NCBI GenBank assembly: GCA_903813345.2
Contig: CAIIXF020000002.1
Span: 8,081,555-8,145,554, forward strand
Direction: 5' to 3'
Length of the DNA stretch: 64,000 nucleotides
Source of the DNA: Owenia fusiformis
Taxonomy: Eukaryota; Annelida; Polychaeta; Sabellida; Oweniidae
Positions within the stretch are counted from its first letter, which is position 1, and every line of letters begins with the position of its first letter. Below, piece by piece: positions 44,764 to 56,700 of this stretch. The position numbers and the translations under genes are program-made. The notes under the pieces are model-generated. The model did no database searches. It was given only the letters and a program-made list of their open reading frames with translations, and was not told the origin of the DNA.

Positions 44764-47264
44764 ATGGCGACTCCATCTTGTGGCCGCCAGGATAGTAAAA
44801 TGGAAGAGCTACTAAACTGTCCAATATGTCTAGACCCATACAACGATGGCGATAAGACACCCAAGCTTCTACCTTGTCATCACACATTCTGCATGGCATG
44901 TTTGCGTCGTCTCGCTGGGAGAAATCAGTATCTCGATTGTCCAAATTGCCGCCAAAAGATCAACCTCTCATCACCGAACACTATAGAATCCCTCCAGACA
45001 AACTTTTACATAACAAATGTTAAAGAAGCTATACATGAACAGAATGAAGCATCCTCGAAAATTGTTAGTGGATGCAAAAAGCATGCTAATCAACCACTGG
45101 CGTTCTTCTGTAAAAAATGTGAAGTGCCGATATGTAGAGATTGTACCTTGATGGACCATAAAGAAACAACAGGTCATGTGACCACCAACCTTGATGATGC
45201 GGTTAAAGAACAAAAACGTTTCTTGGAGATTGAAATAATGGAAGCACAAGGTAGATATTTATAAATGATTTCTTGAAATGTGGATGAATTCTTATTTTGG
45301 CTTTAGTGCTATAGAGAACCATAAATGGATGTTTCAGTTATATTTTTATTTTTTTGAAATATATAATCTGTGTGTTTGTCACTTTCAATCCCAGCCTATT
45401 TGACTTTTGAAAAACCAATGCACTATGCAAATGAGATAACCATTGGTAAAACATCCATATTATTTTCTGAACATGTTCAGTTATTAACTGGTATATACTA
45501 TCAAGTTTTGCCAAATTACTAATGATTGCATCTGTTTATTTCTTTGTGTATAACATCTATTTTTGCCTATGGGAGCCTATGGGATTGACCAGGCGTCCTT
45601 CCTTGGTCCTTCCATCCGTCCGTCCATCTGTTTAGAGATTTATTGTGTTTTGACAATGTGTTCCAGGAAACGTGATGTCAAACAAAGCCAACATGAGTCT
45701 GTTGGAGAGTGAAGCCACCAATCTGCGTGCTATCAAAGATGACAGCCTTGTACGCTTAGAACAATCATTCAAACACTACCAAGCAATCTTGATGCAACGT
45801 TGCGATCAACTGCGTACTGAGATCATGGATCAGTACACAAACCAGAAAGAGAAACTTGGGACAGGCACCGACCAGCTGATGTCAAGTAACACAAACTTAA
45901 ATAGTTTGATTGAGGAGTGCACTGGTGTTTTGAAACGTGATGAAGTGTTTGATATCTTAGCGTATAAATCCAAAATTGCTGGGAAGAATTCCGAGATGAG
46001 GTACCTTGAGCAGACCAGGGATGCGCAAGATACTGTTGCAGTAAAGTTTGATGATACGTGTGGAGAGGAGCTGATAAGTCAATGTGTCAGCCATCTTGGT
46101 TCCCTGCAACTGACCACCAGTCTGCCATCTATTGTCCAGTTTAAGCTCCCATTATGCGCTACCGCGAGTCTTATGTGCACATTTAGTGTGCTTATCCAGA
46201 AGAGAAATCGCCAGGCTTTCACTCAAGTTAGCTCAATTAGCGTTGATATAATCGATCCCTCCGATGACACCATAGATTCGATTTTCACAGCATCGTCCCA
46301 GTCAGGACAAATTGATATCACGTTCCGTCCCCAGATCTCTGGTCCCCATATTGCCAACGTAAAGTATCTGGGTCAGCCAATCAAGGGGGCTAAAGCTACT
46401 ATTGATGTCCAGAGTAACAACCCTGTAAGCCGCCTGGGAAGTAAGGGATGCGACCCAGGGATGTTCCAGTACCCACGTGCTGTTGCACTTGACCCCCATG
46501 GCAATGCCTTCATAGTCGACACTGGAAATTGTCGCATCCAGAAATTCAGCAGTCAAGGAAAATTTCAACATCACTTCAAAATAACAAATGACACTGATAA
46601 TTATTCTACTTGTGGAATAGCCATTGACCCAAACAGTGGACTCATTATCTGCCCAGAGGTCAATATCGATGCAGCCGATCTTGCCAAAGCTGACACAATT
46701 ATGTTTTACACACCAGATGGCAGACTACGTCAACAGTTGTCGTATCCGGGGACGATGAAACGAGCCTTGTGTACCGCGATCAATAGCCAGGGTGACATCA
46801 TTGTTGCCGATTTTGAACTGAATGCCATATTTGTGTATGACAAACATGGTCGTCTGGTCAGAAAATTCGGTGAAGCTGGATCAGGGCCTGGGCAGTTTAA
46901 CCACCCTACGTTTGTTTGTGTTGGACTTGATGACACAATGATCGTTGCAGATGGAGAAAACCACCGTATTCAAGCATTTGACCGTGAAGGACAGTTCCTA
47001 TATGAGTTTGGAGGGAAGGGAAATGCAAAGGGTCAGTTTAAAATGCCATTTGGAGTGGCCTGTGATAAGCATGGGAATATCTTAGTGGTTGATGGGGGAA
47101 ACAAGCGTGTGCAGATCTTCAAACAAGGAGGTATATTCACCTCCTGTTTGGAGAGTCTAAATGACCGGCTGAGTGCACCAAGGGGTCTAGCTGTCACTCA
47201 AGATGGTTATGTAATGGTTGCTGACAGAGATAACCATTGTGTCAAAAAATTCAAGTACATGTAA
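44764..47264 (+). CDS. TRIM-NHL protein (RING, B-box, coiled coil, filamin, NHL), 694 aa
   Basis: Two coding exons, 44764-45250 and 45667-47264, join in phase 1 (2085 nt including stop). The first coding exon follows an acceptor at 44743, so the 5' UTR continues in an upstream exon. RING C3HC4: C19, C22, C38, H40, C43, C46, C59, C62, all present with textbook spacing. B-box 2: C104, H107, C116, C119, C124, C127, H132, H138. Coiled coil at about 165-290, filamin-type immunoglobulin domain at about 314-410, NHL propeller at about 417-694 (repeats such as FQYPRAVALDPHGNAFIVDT and FNHPTFVCVGLDDTMIVADG). The single B-box plus filamin plus NHL is the architecture of vertebrate TRIM2/TRIM3; TRIM71 has two B-boxes. 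Lophotrochozoans carry many such paralogues, so orthology is open. Expected role: ubiquitin ligase, with the propeller binding RNA or protein. It looks intact. Confidence 0.95.
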
Positions 47265-47375
47265 AAAAATGCAAGTACATGTAAAAAGACAAGTATTTGT
47301 GAAAAATGCAAGTACTTGTAAACATGTGAAAAGTCAAGTACATGTTAAAAATATAAGTACAGAAGACCCTTGTGA
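47265..47375 (+). repeat. Short repeat after the TRIM-NHL stop (aagtacatgtaaaaa)
   Basis: Five or six copies of a phrase like gcaagtacatgtaaaaag directly after the stop codon; the stop lies in the first copy. The coding end (KKFKYM) is itself the start of this repeat, so the array seems to have grown from the last codons. Confidence 0.6.
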
Positions 47376-47683
47376 ACATGATTCTAAAACATTTAGTACC
47401 TTGTACCCCTCTCCCATTTCCTATTTTTAAATGGGAAGGGAAAGGGTATTGAATATTGATGCAAAACTAAATTTCATTGTTTGTGTTATGGTTGTGGTAC
47501 CCTTTTTTAATTACTAACAGCCTATAGATTCCTTTACAAATAGGGAAATAAGACCATTTGTATCAGTATTGAACAAATGAACAATTGAACAATGCTCATA
47601 TATCTAGAGAGGCATTTGCAGTTATCAATTATGAAATTTTTGTTCATTCATTTCATTTAGACAGCTTTTTGTGTAATAACATG

Positions 47684-48250
47684 TACTGTATGCCCGGTAT
47701 TATTCGCGAGATTTAATTTCGCGAATTTTGCGAAAACACGATTTCGCGGCTATTAAATTTTGCGAATTTCATAAGTTTGAAATTCATTACCATTCCAGGA
47801 ATTCTCGAGCCACTCGTGTGTTAATTAAGTTAGATGTACAGTAATTGCACTTACCTGATGTCATATTTGGATGAGATTTACAATAACTGGGATCTTTATC
47901 ATCGGCAAGCTGCATATCAACCTCTATTGCATCGTCAATTTTAATATTAAAGCAAAAGTGCGTGGCTCCCATAATAACTTTACTGTACTTCATACTGTAT
48001 TTTATCTTATCTGGGGATTCCCCAGTATATGATGTCCAATCAAATTGCAGGCTACGATCAGGTGAACAATCGTGTACACATGCTCTTTCATTGCCGCTCA
48101 TGTCATAGTAAAGTCATGGAGTTGCACAGTACTATTGAAGTACTATAACTCGATCCAAACAAATTTCGCGACGGTAATTTTTCGCGATTTTATCACCCTC
48201 GCGAAAAGCGCGAAACTAAATCGCACGTGAATTATACCCGGCGTACAGTA
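47684..48250. mobile_element. TIR element of 567 bp carrying an exon-like ORF
   Basis: Left end TACTGTATGCCCGGTATTAT and right end, reverse-complemented, TACTGTACGCCGGGTATAAT. Inside both ends there are many cgcgaaatt/ttcgcg words. Between the TIRs lies a unique, more balanced stretch with an ORF on the minus strand. A fragment of the same TIR family is at 26120-26177. Confidence 0.8.
47855..48101 (-). pseudogene. Exon-like ORF captured inside the TIR element
   Basis: An ATG at 48101 opens 82 codons that end in a strong donor (catcag then gtaagt). The peptide is not low-complexity: it has cysteines (ACVHDCSPD, SYCKSHPN) and a mixed fold-like pattern (KVIMGATHFCFNIKIDDAIE). No following exon can be found before the TRIM-NHL gene, which runs the other way. 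I do not recognise the family. It is either a host exon captured by the element or an exon of the element's own former gene. Confidence 0.45.
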
Positions 48251-48351
48251 TTACTTGGACAGGGCGATTACTTGTTGTCTATGGATGATCATTTGTTACT
48301 CTATATACTGAATTTATTTCATTGCTGAAATCCATCAATTATGCCTTGCCT

Positions 48352-48578
48352 CAGTGGGCCCAGAAAAAATTGAGCTTTTGGGCCTCAAGATTTTGTTGGG
48401 CCTCAAAAATGGGCCTTTTTGGGCATACTTTGGCCTTATATAAATTAGGCTTTTTTATCAAAAAATGGGCATTGAATTTTCAAAATTTGGGCCTAATTTT
48501 TGGTTTTAGGGACTCCAAATTTTTTTGAAGACTCAAAATTTAGGCCCCAACCCTTGTTATTTTCTGGATCCGCCACTG
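48352..48578. mobile_element. ggatccgcc-ended repeat copy
   Basis: Starts cagtgggcccagaaaaaatt and ends tctggatccgccactg; the interior is rich in gggcct and ggcctt words shared with 42930-43190. The left end is decayed, and the target duplication is not clean. Confidence 0.5.
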
Positions 48579-49132
48579 TTGCCTTACCAACATCTGCGAA
48601 AGGATGTGATGACCAGTTATAAAATGTTTATGCACCTCTGTCAACCCACCGATTAACATGAACTGTAGCTTTGTACATACTATCTGACTATACAATTCTG
48701 GTAAAGTTGAATGCTTAGGTAAGTGGAATACCTCTAAAGTAGAACACTTAAAAAGTCCCACCTGCCAAAATTAAATTTTGATCCTTGATATGGCCAAATG
48801 GGTTGCATAGGGACAAGAGACTTGATTCAGGACTATATTATTTCATTTTATTTTACTTTAAGGATCGGGAACAAAGACTCATATGTTGAGTTGATGGTGG
48901 TTTACTGCATGAGGTTTTTTGGTTTTGTATAACAAGGCTGCATGTGGCATTACCACTTGCCAGAATATCAGAAATGGCATTAATTTTAACTCATCAGGAT
49001 CATGTAAGTGTAATACAATATTAGCTTTTACAAGTAACTTGTGAAGTTACATAGCTGCAAAATATATCATTATTTAAAAGATATTCCTACATATAAAATG
49101 TATTAATAATGTAAAATAGTATAATATGTAAT
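48579..49132. other. Noncoding, nothing recognised
   Basis: AT-rich spacer. No exon, RNA gene or matched TIRs seen. Confidence 0.4.
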
Positions 49133-49357
49133 GACCCGAGGGCGCCCCGGGGGAATGTCTAACTAACGAGCATAGTGTAACAAGCCAGGCTTAAGCTTTT
49201 ATAGCTCAGTCGGTAGAGCATCAGACTTTGGATCCAGGGATCCTAGGTTTGATTCCCACCTGGGGCATTGAATTCAGCACACTTTCTTTCAATTTCTTTA
49301 TCTGGCTTGTTACACTATGCTTGTTAGTTAGTTGTTCCCCTTGGGTGTCCTTGGGTC
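49133..49357 (+). mobile_element. Palindromic element with a tRNA-like core
   Basis: Outer arms of about 55 bp are inverted: the left carries ctaactaacgagcatagtgt and then aacaagccagg, the right the complement, ending ccttgggtc. Between them sits a tRNA-like segment with box A (tagctcagtcgg), an anticodon-like cttTGGat and box B (ggtttgattcc). The cloverleaf is incomplete: the acceptor stem does not pair. Related to the fragment at 16525. Confidence 0.7.
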
Positions 49358-50190
49358 TTTACAAATATACTGTAGATAGAATATATGGATAAAAACCAGG
49401 CCTTTCAATTTCACACAGCCTAGGTTAAAGTTGTAAATGGTAGAAAATGTTTACATGTTTGGAGAAGAGTCTGAATTTCTAAATAAATGTATTTTTGAGA
49501 AAGGGTCACCCTTTAACTCTTGCCACCCTAACAATGTACATGTATGTTCTCATAAAAATAATAAAATCATGAATTAGAAGTTTATTTTTTATTCAGAGAG
49601 TTAGAGCCATAACCAAATTTACTTTTGAATTTGTATCTCATTTTTTTTGTACTACATGTATTAAATTTGTGTATTTCTGTTTTACAAATTGCTTGATGTG
49701 TCTGCAAATAAATTTGTTCTTACAACATGTAACCTTGTTCGAATGATTTGGTCAAATTATATTTATTAACTAGAACATCTTGCCTAAGCTCTATCTGGAG
49801 AACATTTTCAATAAGAGACGTCAATAGAGTCCAGTAATTAGGATGAGGAAAAAACCCATTTAAGCCCACAAACTGACAAATAATTTTATAAGCATGTTTC
49901 CATTCATGAAATAGTACCAATACACCAATAGTAATTCATTTGTTTCATAACATTAAGACAATTACTCTTAGACTAACATAAACTTTTATTATTCAAAGTT
50001 GAAACCCATCCAAATAACATGAGGCCTATTGTGTATACATAGTCGGACAGTAGGCCTCGGCAGATAATCCACGGACTCCACTTTTCCCGGGTGATTTTCA
50101 TATTTCTACCTCCTATCGTACAAATTAAAGAGCTTAATGTGTGGCGTGTCATGATTTATTGGCCAATCGCGTTGCATTATTTAATTCACC
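49358..50190. other. Noncoding spacer and possible TTC29 promoter region
   Basis: AT-rich until about 50040, then more GC-rich. A CCAAT box (ggccaatcgc) stands near 50160. I see no clean RFX X-box, although ciliary genes such as TTC29 are often RFX/FOXJ1 targets. Confidence 0.4.
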
Positions 50191-50307
50191 TCTGTAACTA
50201 GGAGATTAACGCCATTTTAGATTTTACTGTGAATTTTCGTTATATTTTCACGTTTTCTGGCTTTGTTCTGACACATATCAACATATAGGTAGATCAAAAC
50301 GATAAAG
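50191..50307 (+). other. TTC29: Proposed noncoding first exon of TTC29
   Basis: Ends in a good donor (gataaag then gtacgt). The next coding exon begins exactly at an acceptor, so a UTR exon is required; this is the best candidate. Its 5' limit is a guess. Confidence 0.4.
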
Positions 50308-50732
50308 GTACGTAATTGCTATTTTATTAAAATAGAATTTTTGATGGGGATCTGTCAAAAGCTACGAAATCGACATGTCTTCATATTTTTTAATTTCAAC
50401 TTTTATTTTTTCTGTTTTCAATTTGATTTGATTTTAATTTCAAATCCATTTTCAATAATTTACTTTAGTCTTAATGTTTGACTGGCCTTTAGTTATTGAT
50501 ATTTCTATTTAACACCAATCTATATGTCAATTTATACAGCAAATGCTAGTTTATAGTATTTCTCACTCTTCTGAATTATAAGAATGATATTTCACACTAA
50601 GCTTTGGCCTACCCTTCATTCAGTCATTATTATTTGCCAGATGAATATTTATATGTTTTATACATTTACATGTTTCTTTTTTCATATCTTACAATTTACA
50701 ATATCAACATGCATGTACCTTTCTTCTTTCAG

Positions 50733-53700
50733 ATGGCGGCAACCCTGCCAGCCATTTATTCTGGGGGAGGGACCCAGATAAAACAGTCACCCGTCATGAA
50801 AGTACCCAGCCCGCCGCCCTCAGGAAAACCAACTGGAAAATATTATCTTAAACCAATCAAAAAATTCCAAGGAAAAAAAGAGAAAGATTTATTTTACAAA
50901 CAGCAACAGCTTCGTAGTCAACAACCATTGCTAGACAAAAGAGAGGCAGCACAGTGAGTACATATAGCATTACCTAATTTATTATTTATTTGCATAACAT
51001 GTATATGTATGCAATGCCTGTATGTAAAAAAATAAGGTAAATTATATTGAATTTGAATTGCTCAATTGATTGATCTTCAATTTTTTATTTTACTTTAGGA
51101 TAATATTGATATTTATCATATGCTTTGGGCAATAGAAAAAAAAGTTATGAAAGATGGCAGTACATGCCACCTACATATATGAACTATCATACTGCCATTT
51201 TTATTGCAGCCTATAACTTATGGATATGATGCAAAAAAGTCACCAAGTAAGAGACTCAGAATTAATAATCAAAACTGAGATATTTTCTTTGGTCTTTATA
51301 TTTGTACATCTTTAAATTTTAGGTTCCGCAATACCTTCTTCCATACATTATGCCTCGACATGCTGCAGGAAGGATTCCACCAAGCGTTCTCCGAGCTCTA
51401 TGCATTGGCCAAAGAACAAAGGCAAGAGAGAGAGGCTGCAGGTCCAGAGTCGAGCCTGTGGAACAAACCACTTTTAGAAGACTCCCATGAGAAACTTGAG
51501 ATGATCAAAACATTACTTTCAAATTCTGAACAGGCTTTACGTGCAGGTATGGTAGCTTGCTAAAGTTGTTCATTGGCTTTTAAGAGAAAGCCCATGGACT
51601 TGCTCTTGAATGGTGTGCACATGTTAACATTGAGTCGTTAATGTAATGAATGTTAAAATGTTTTTATCCTAAAATTAATCTTCATTCTTCTCTGACAACA
51701 TTGAAAGAAAGTGGCATTTTTTAAAATTAAACAAATTTTAAAAAAAAGTACAGTATCAGTAAATGTGAGATATGCTCTTCAGAAGGTATATCAACCAAAA
51801 AAGTTTTCCTTAGTGCCTCTTAGGAATTATAAATAGTGTATGCTGATATGACACATTATACAAATATTTACAAACAAATTATATCATTGAAATAAAAATT
51901 GCTCTTTGATATTAAATATTAAATAAAACCAAAATTCTACTTTAGGTGATAGAGGGGCAGAATATGATGCACGATTCAAATTGGCCAGGTTTTTCCAAAG
52001 CTTTAGTGGCGACAAACAACTTAGTGACCATTTCTTCAGTTCATGCCTTGCCACTAGTAAAGCCGTCGAGGGGGATAGTGGTCGTATGTTAGCAGAAGGG
52101 CACTGCAATGTTGGTTTGGCTCTGGAAGAAAGTGGTATGATTTTAATTTTGTTAAGCCTCAGTCACATTTGCTCTATGACGGCCATTGCTTCACAAAAGC
52201 AATTATAGAAAATCTACATCAAACTGGTTATCTCTTATCATATGCTCAAGGAGGATTGGCTCCCAGAGTGCACCACCGATATTCTGTCCCATATATGGTA
52301 GCGTGACCTTTGACCTTGTTGACACGTGACAGGTTTCCGCTTGTTTTCTTTAGCACGGAAGCCATTTTGAAACCTGTGAGGTCAAAGGTCACCGCTACCA
52401 TATATGGGACAGAATATCGGTGGTGCATTCTGGGAGCCAATCCTCCTTGTCATATGCTGCATATTTCTCTTGATTTTGCGAAGCTACATTTTGCATAATG
52501 TACGATTGCCCAAAAATGTGACTGAGGCATTAGGGATGCATCATAAAAATGATGAATTAGAATAGATGGCTGTAGTGTTTTGGTTGGGACAGAAAGTAAT
52601 ATGATTGGATAGATTGCTAGATATGCCAATTCGTGGTAAACAGAAGTCACTGAATATATAGTCACTTACCAGTATGCAAATGTTTTTTCTCTTCTTTACA
52701 TCTTTTGATATATAATTGTATGATTGTGTTACTAAATTGTAAAAACTACATTGAGGTGCACATAAATGCCACTGGCGATTGGGTCCCTTATGTATGATTT
52801 CTACTTATAAATGATTATGGCAATAAAATCTATTGATAAAAAAACTGTTAATTAAGATGTATTATTTGTTATTGAGTAAATAATGTGTAATAATACATGT
52901 AATATTTTATTTTCAGAAAACATATTCGATGCGTGTGACAACTTCGAAGCATTTTATAAAATAGTATCAGAACACAAAGACTGGATAAATGCTGAAAATG
53001 AAACACTATATGCAAACTCATGCAAACATTTGACAAGGATATACTTCAAAATTGGTGAAAAAATAGAAAAAGATGACCAGGAATCAAGTCTGAGTTATTT
53101 AATCAAAGCGTATAATATGGCCAAGGAGAGTACAGATAAACCACTGGAGGGAGTGGCAAGTTATAAATTAGGTGTGGCTTATAATAAAAATGGAGATGCT
53201 GAGACAGCCTTGTTGGTAAGTGTATAGATGAGTCTCAAATGGATACTGTTGATGTCATCTTTAGTTTTGCCTGGATTCAGTTTTTCTTTCATTAATCAAT
53301 TCATTAACCAAGATCTAAGTAGCTTTTGAGCGTTCTGGGTAAATAAGTACATTGTAGTCATCTTGAATTTTTCTATTGAAAGTTTACGGTATCTAGTATC
53401 TGTCACTGTTTGTTTTGTAACCTTTCAATGACATTTTAAGAACAGGTCTCAAATTATCAAGAAATGGGTCTGGGAAGAGATTTACTAATTGAATTGTACC
53501 TCTTTATCAGTTTCCAGATCTACCACTGATAATTCTGAAATCTTACTGTAATGATTAACCCTCTATTGAGGGGAGGAAGATCCCAGAGTTCAAAGATGAC
53601 CATATATTCAATGGAAAGTACTAGACATAAAAGCTAGCGAAATCAAAATGGTGGATCAAAAATGTTGTAAAAATGCTTTGAAGCATATACCTGTATTGTT

Positions 53701-56700
53701 AATAACTGGCATATTTACTAAGACTATACAATTTTGTTATTTCACGTCAAGATATAAGGATTATGTTTACATCAATGAAACATCACATCGACATGTGGTT
53801 CTCTGAATTCTGGGGTTTCCCTCCTCTTCCCTTTATTTCAATCATAAATGCATTCCTGTGGCATAGGCTACTCCCCAATATCCTGTGGTAAAGACTACTG
53901 CCCATGTATAATCATAATAGCATTCCTGTTAAATAAGCTATTTCCCATGTAAAATCAAATAGCATTCCTGTTACATAGGCTATTTCCTGTGTAAAATCAA
54001 ATAGCATTCCTGTTACATAGGCTATTTCCCATGCATTTCAGTACCTGAATGGCTACTTAGAGATCTGCAAGGCTCATGATGATGAGGAGGGCATTGGAAA
54101 GGCATGTGAAGCTATCGCGAAAGCTTATGAAAAGTAAGTTTTTCTCATTTATTTGGTGTTATATAGATCAATCAATTGGTTTAACTGGATATAATCTTGT
54201 TTATCCAGTCTGAACCTCATCAAACCTACTTCAGTAAGACATAAAGTTTTTACGTCACGTCACAACAGCTTAAATTTAAAACTACATTGTATCTTCAAAC
54301 CATGTATGGTTAACTGAGTTCTGATTGGTCAAAATTGACAAGCATTCGGAACTAAGCTTGATAATTCTTCATTTATATTTGATGCTTAACCTCATTTCTT
54401 AAAATTTGAATTATCCAAAGTATTTTTTATTCCAGCCAAGGGAACATTGAAGAGAGTATAAGATACCTAGAGCAGTTTGTAACGGTAGCTGAGCGTAGTA
54501 AACAAGACCAGGCTTACAGTAGGGCATGTAGCGATCTGGGGGCTGTCTACAATTCTTTGGTATGGCATTTTAGCTAATATGAATATATTATATATATTAT
54601 ATATAAGTATATGTATAAAGTAAAAACAAAATCAGAAACTAGCAAATATTCACTGGATTTTGATCTTGGGGCTGTCTACAATTCTTTGGTATGGCATTTT
54701 AGCTAATATGAATATATTATATATTATATTATATTATATTGTATTACATACCCAGCGAAGCATTTGTATTGAAGTCAATGGAGCTGAAGGTCGGCTATAT
54801 ATTCCTGTATAGCCGCCAAACCTTTTACCATGACAATCTTATGACGTCATCGGGACGTCATGTTTCATTTCTTCCTAATTTCACTCGCACACAGACACGT
54901 GGCGTCATTGATATGACGTAGCCATGATATAAAAGTATGTAATACAACAGTTATGTCCGTATCATTGAGTATTACATACCTAGCGAAGCATTTGTATGGA
55001 AGTCAATGGGAAAGTTAGCGAGCTATATCCACCGATATTGCCCGATTACCCCGATATAGCCCGCTTACCTCGTTTTGATATTAGATTTCTTTAATAACCA
55101 TGATAATATCATGACGTCACGTCATTGATACAGAGTAACCATGGGAACAAAGGCATGTAATACATCAGTTATGTCACTATGACGTGAAATATGCCTTCGT
55201 TCTTGCCCAAATATAGAGCCTCCCAAGGTCGGCCTATATTGGGAGAACTCAGGCATATTTCACGTCATAGTGACATAACCTCTAAATATATGCCTTCGGT
55301 CTGTCGTAATATAACCCTCGCAAGCTCGGGCTATATTGGTGACAGACCTCAGGCATATATTCAATGATAGGGACATAACTGCTAAATATTATATTATATT
55401 ATATTATATATAAGTATATGTATAAAGTAAAAACAAAATCAGAAACTAGCAAATATTCACTGGATTTCGATCTTGGGGCTGTCTTCAATTCTTTGATACG
55501 GCATTTTAGCTAATATGAATATATTATATATTATATATAAGTATATGTATAAAGTAAAAACAAAATCAGAAACTAGCAAATATTCACTGGATTTCTTTAT
55601 TTCATGTTAGTGTAAAATCCAGTAGAAAAGTTTATCCAAACAGGAGATGAAGGATGTTTTAGGGTACCTATTTACTGCAAGAAATGCCCGAAGAAATGAT
55701 ATACTAAGTAGAAGTATAGTTATAGTTCAAAACATTGTAATGTAGGTCAATCTGTGAATAAGACAGTATGCAATATTTCTGACATTTTCATTTTAGGGTC
55801 GTTATGACGAAGCCACAGACTACTTTAGTAAATCGTACAATCTCTCTAGAGCGCTCAACGACGCATCATCCATTAGTATGTCTCGTGTGTTTTTTGGTGT
55901 CACCGCCGCACATAGGATGATAGGTGGCGTTGTGAACCATATAAATGTCGCAAATCGGCCAACACTTGAACGACTGACTGAATGGAAGAATAATCGTGGC
56001 GATGAATTTAACAAACCAATTCCAGGTATGAAGGAGATAATAAATAATTTATTTTTCAAAATGTTGTTATTAGTGATTTTTGCAACCTTTGAGGGCATTT
56101 ACATAAAATATTGTAGATTAAGAGCACCTGCATTTGTTTGGACATACGTTCAAAACAAAGGTTTAAAAACTAATAATTCACCATTTATTTCATCAGATAC
56201 TCTTCCATTTATTTTTTAGTTCTTTTAAAATCCACATTTTTCAAACAAACAAAGAATTTATTTATTTACACATTAAATCGATTGTTTGATTGTTTGAAAA
56301 AATTTGGATTGAATTAGAATTAGAAAAAAATTAAGTTATATAATAAATCATTCTGCATTATTCTATTTTCTGCATAATTTTTGTCATGCATGGTGAATTT
56401 AATTCATGCATTTGCAATTAATTTTTTGTAAACATTATACATGATAAAAATTATGGAGAATTATAACATTCTATATTTTTATTTTTTATTTATTTATTTC
56501 TGTATTTGAAATATTTAATGGATTTTACATTTAATAAATATATACTCGTATGTCATCCCATAGTTAAAGAAATATATAAAACATATGAATTTATTTTGTT
56601 ATTTTCACAGTTCTTAAAAATGAACACTCATTTTATTACATATGAATTTATTTTGTTATTTTCACAGTCCTTAAAAATAATACTCACTTTAATAGAAAAA

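Noticed and set aside
49196-49267. Possible functional tRNA gene
   Set aside because: Box A and a near box B are present, but the acceptor stem does not pair and the T-arm departs from GGTTCGA. The segment lies inside a palindromic element with a related fragment elsewhere, so it is SINE-like.
50040-50300. RFX X-box upstream of TTC29
   Set aside because: Candidate words such as gtaactaggagattaac do not satisfy the X-box consensus on either strand.
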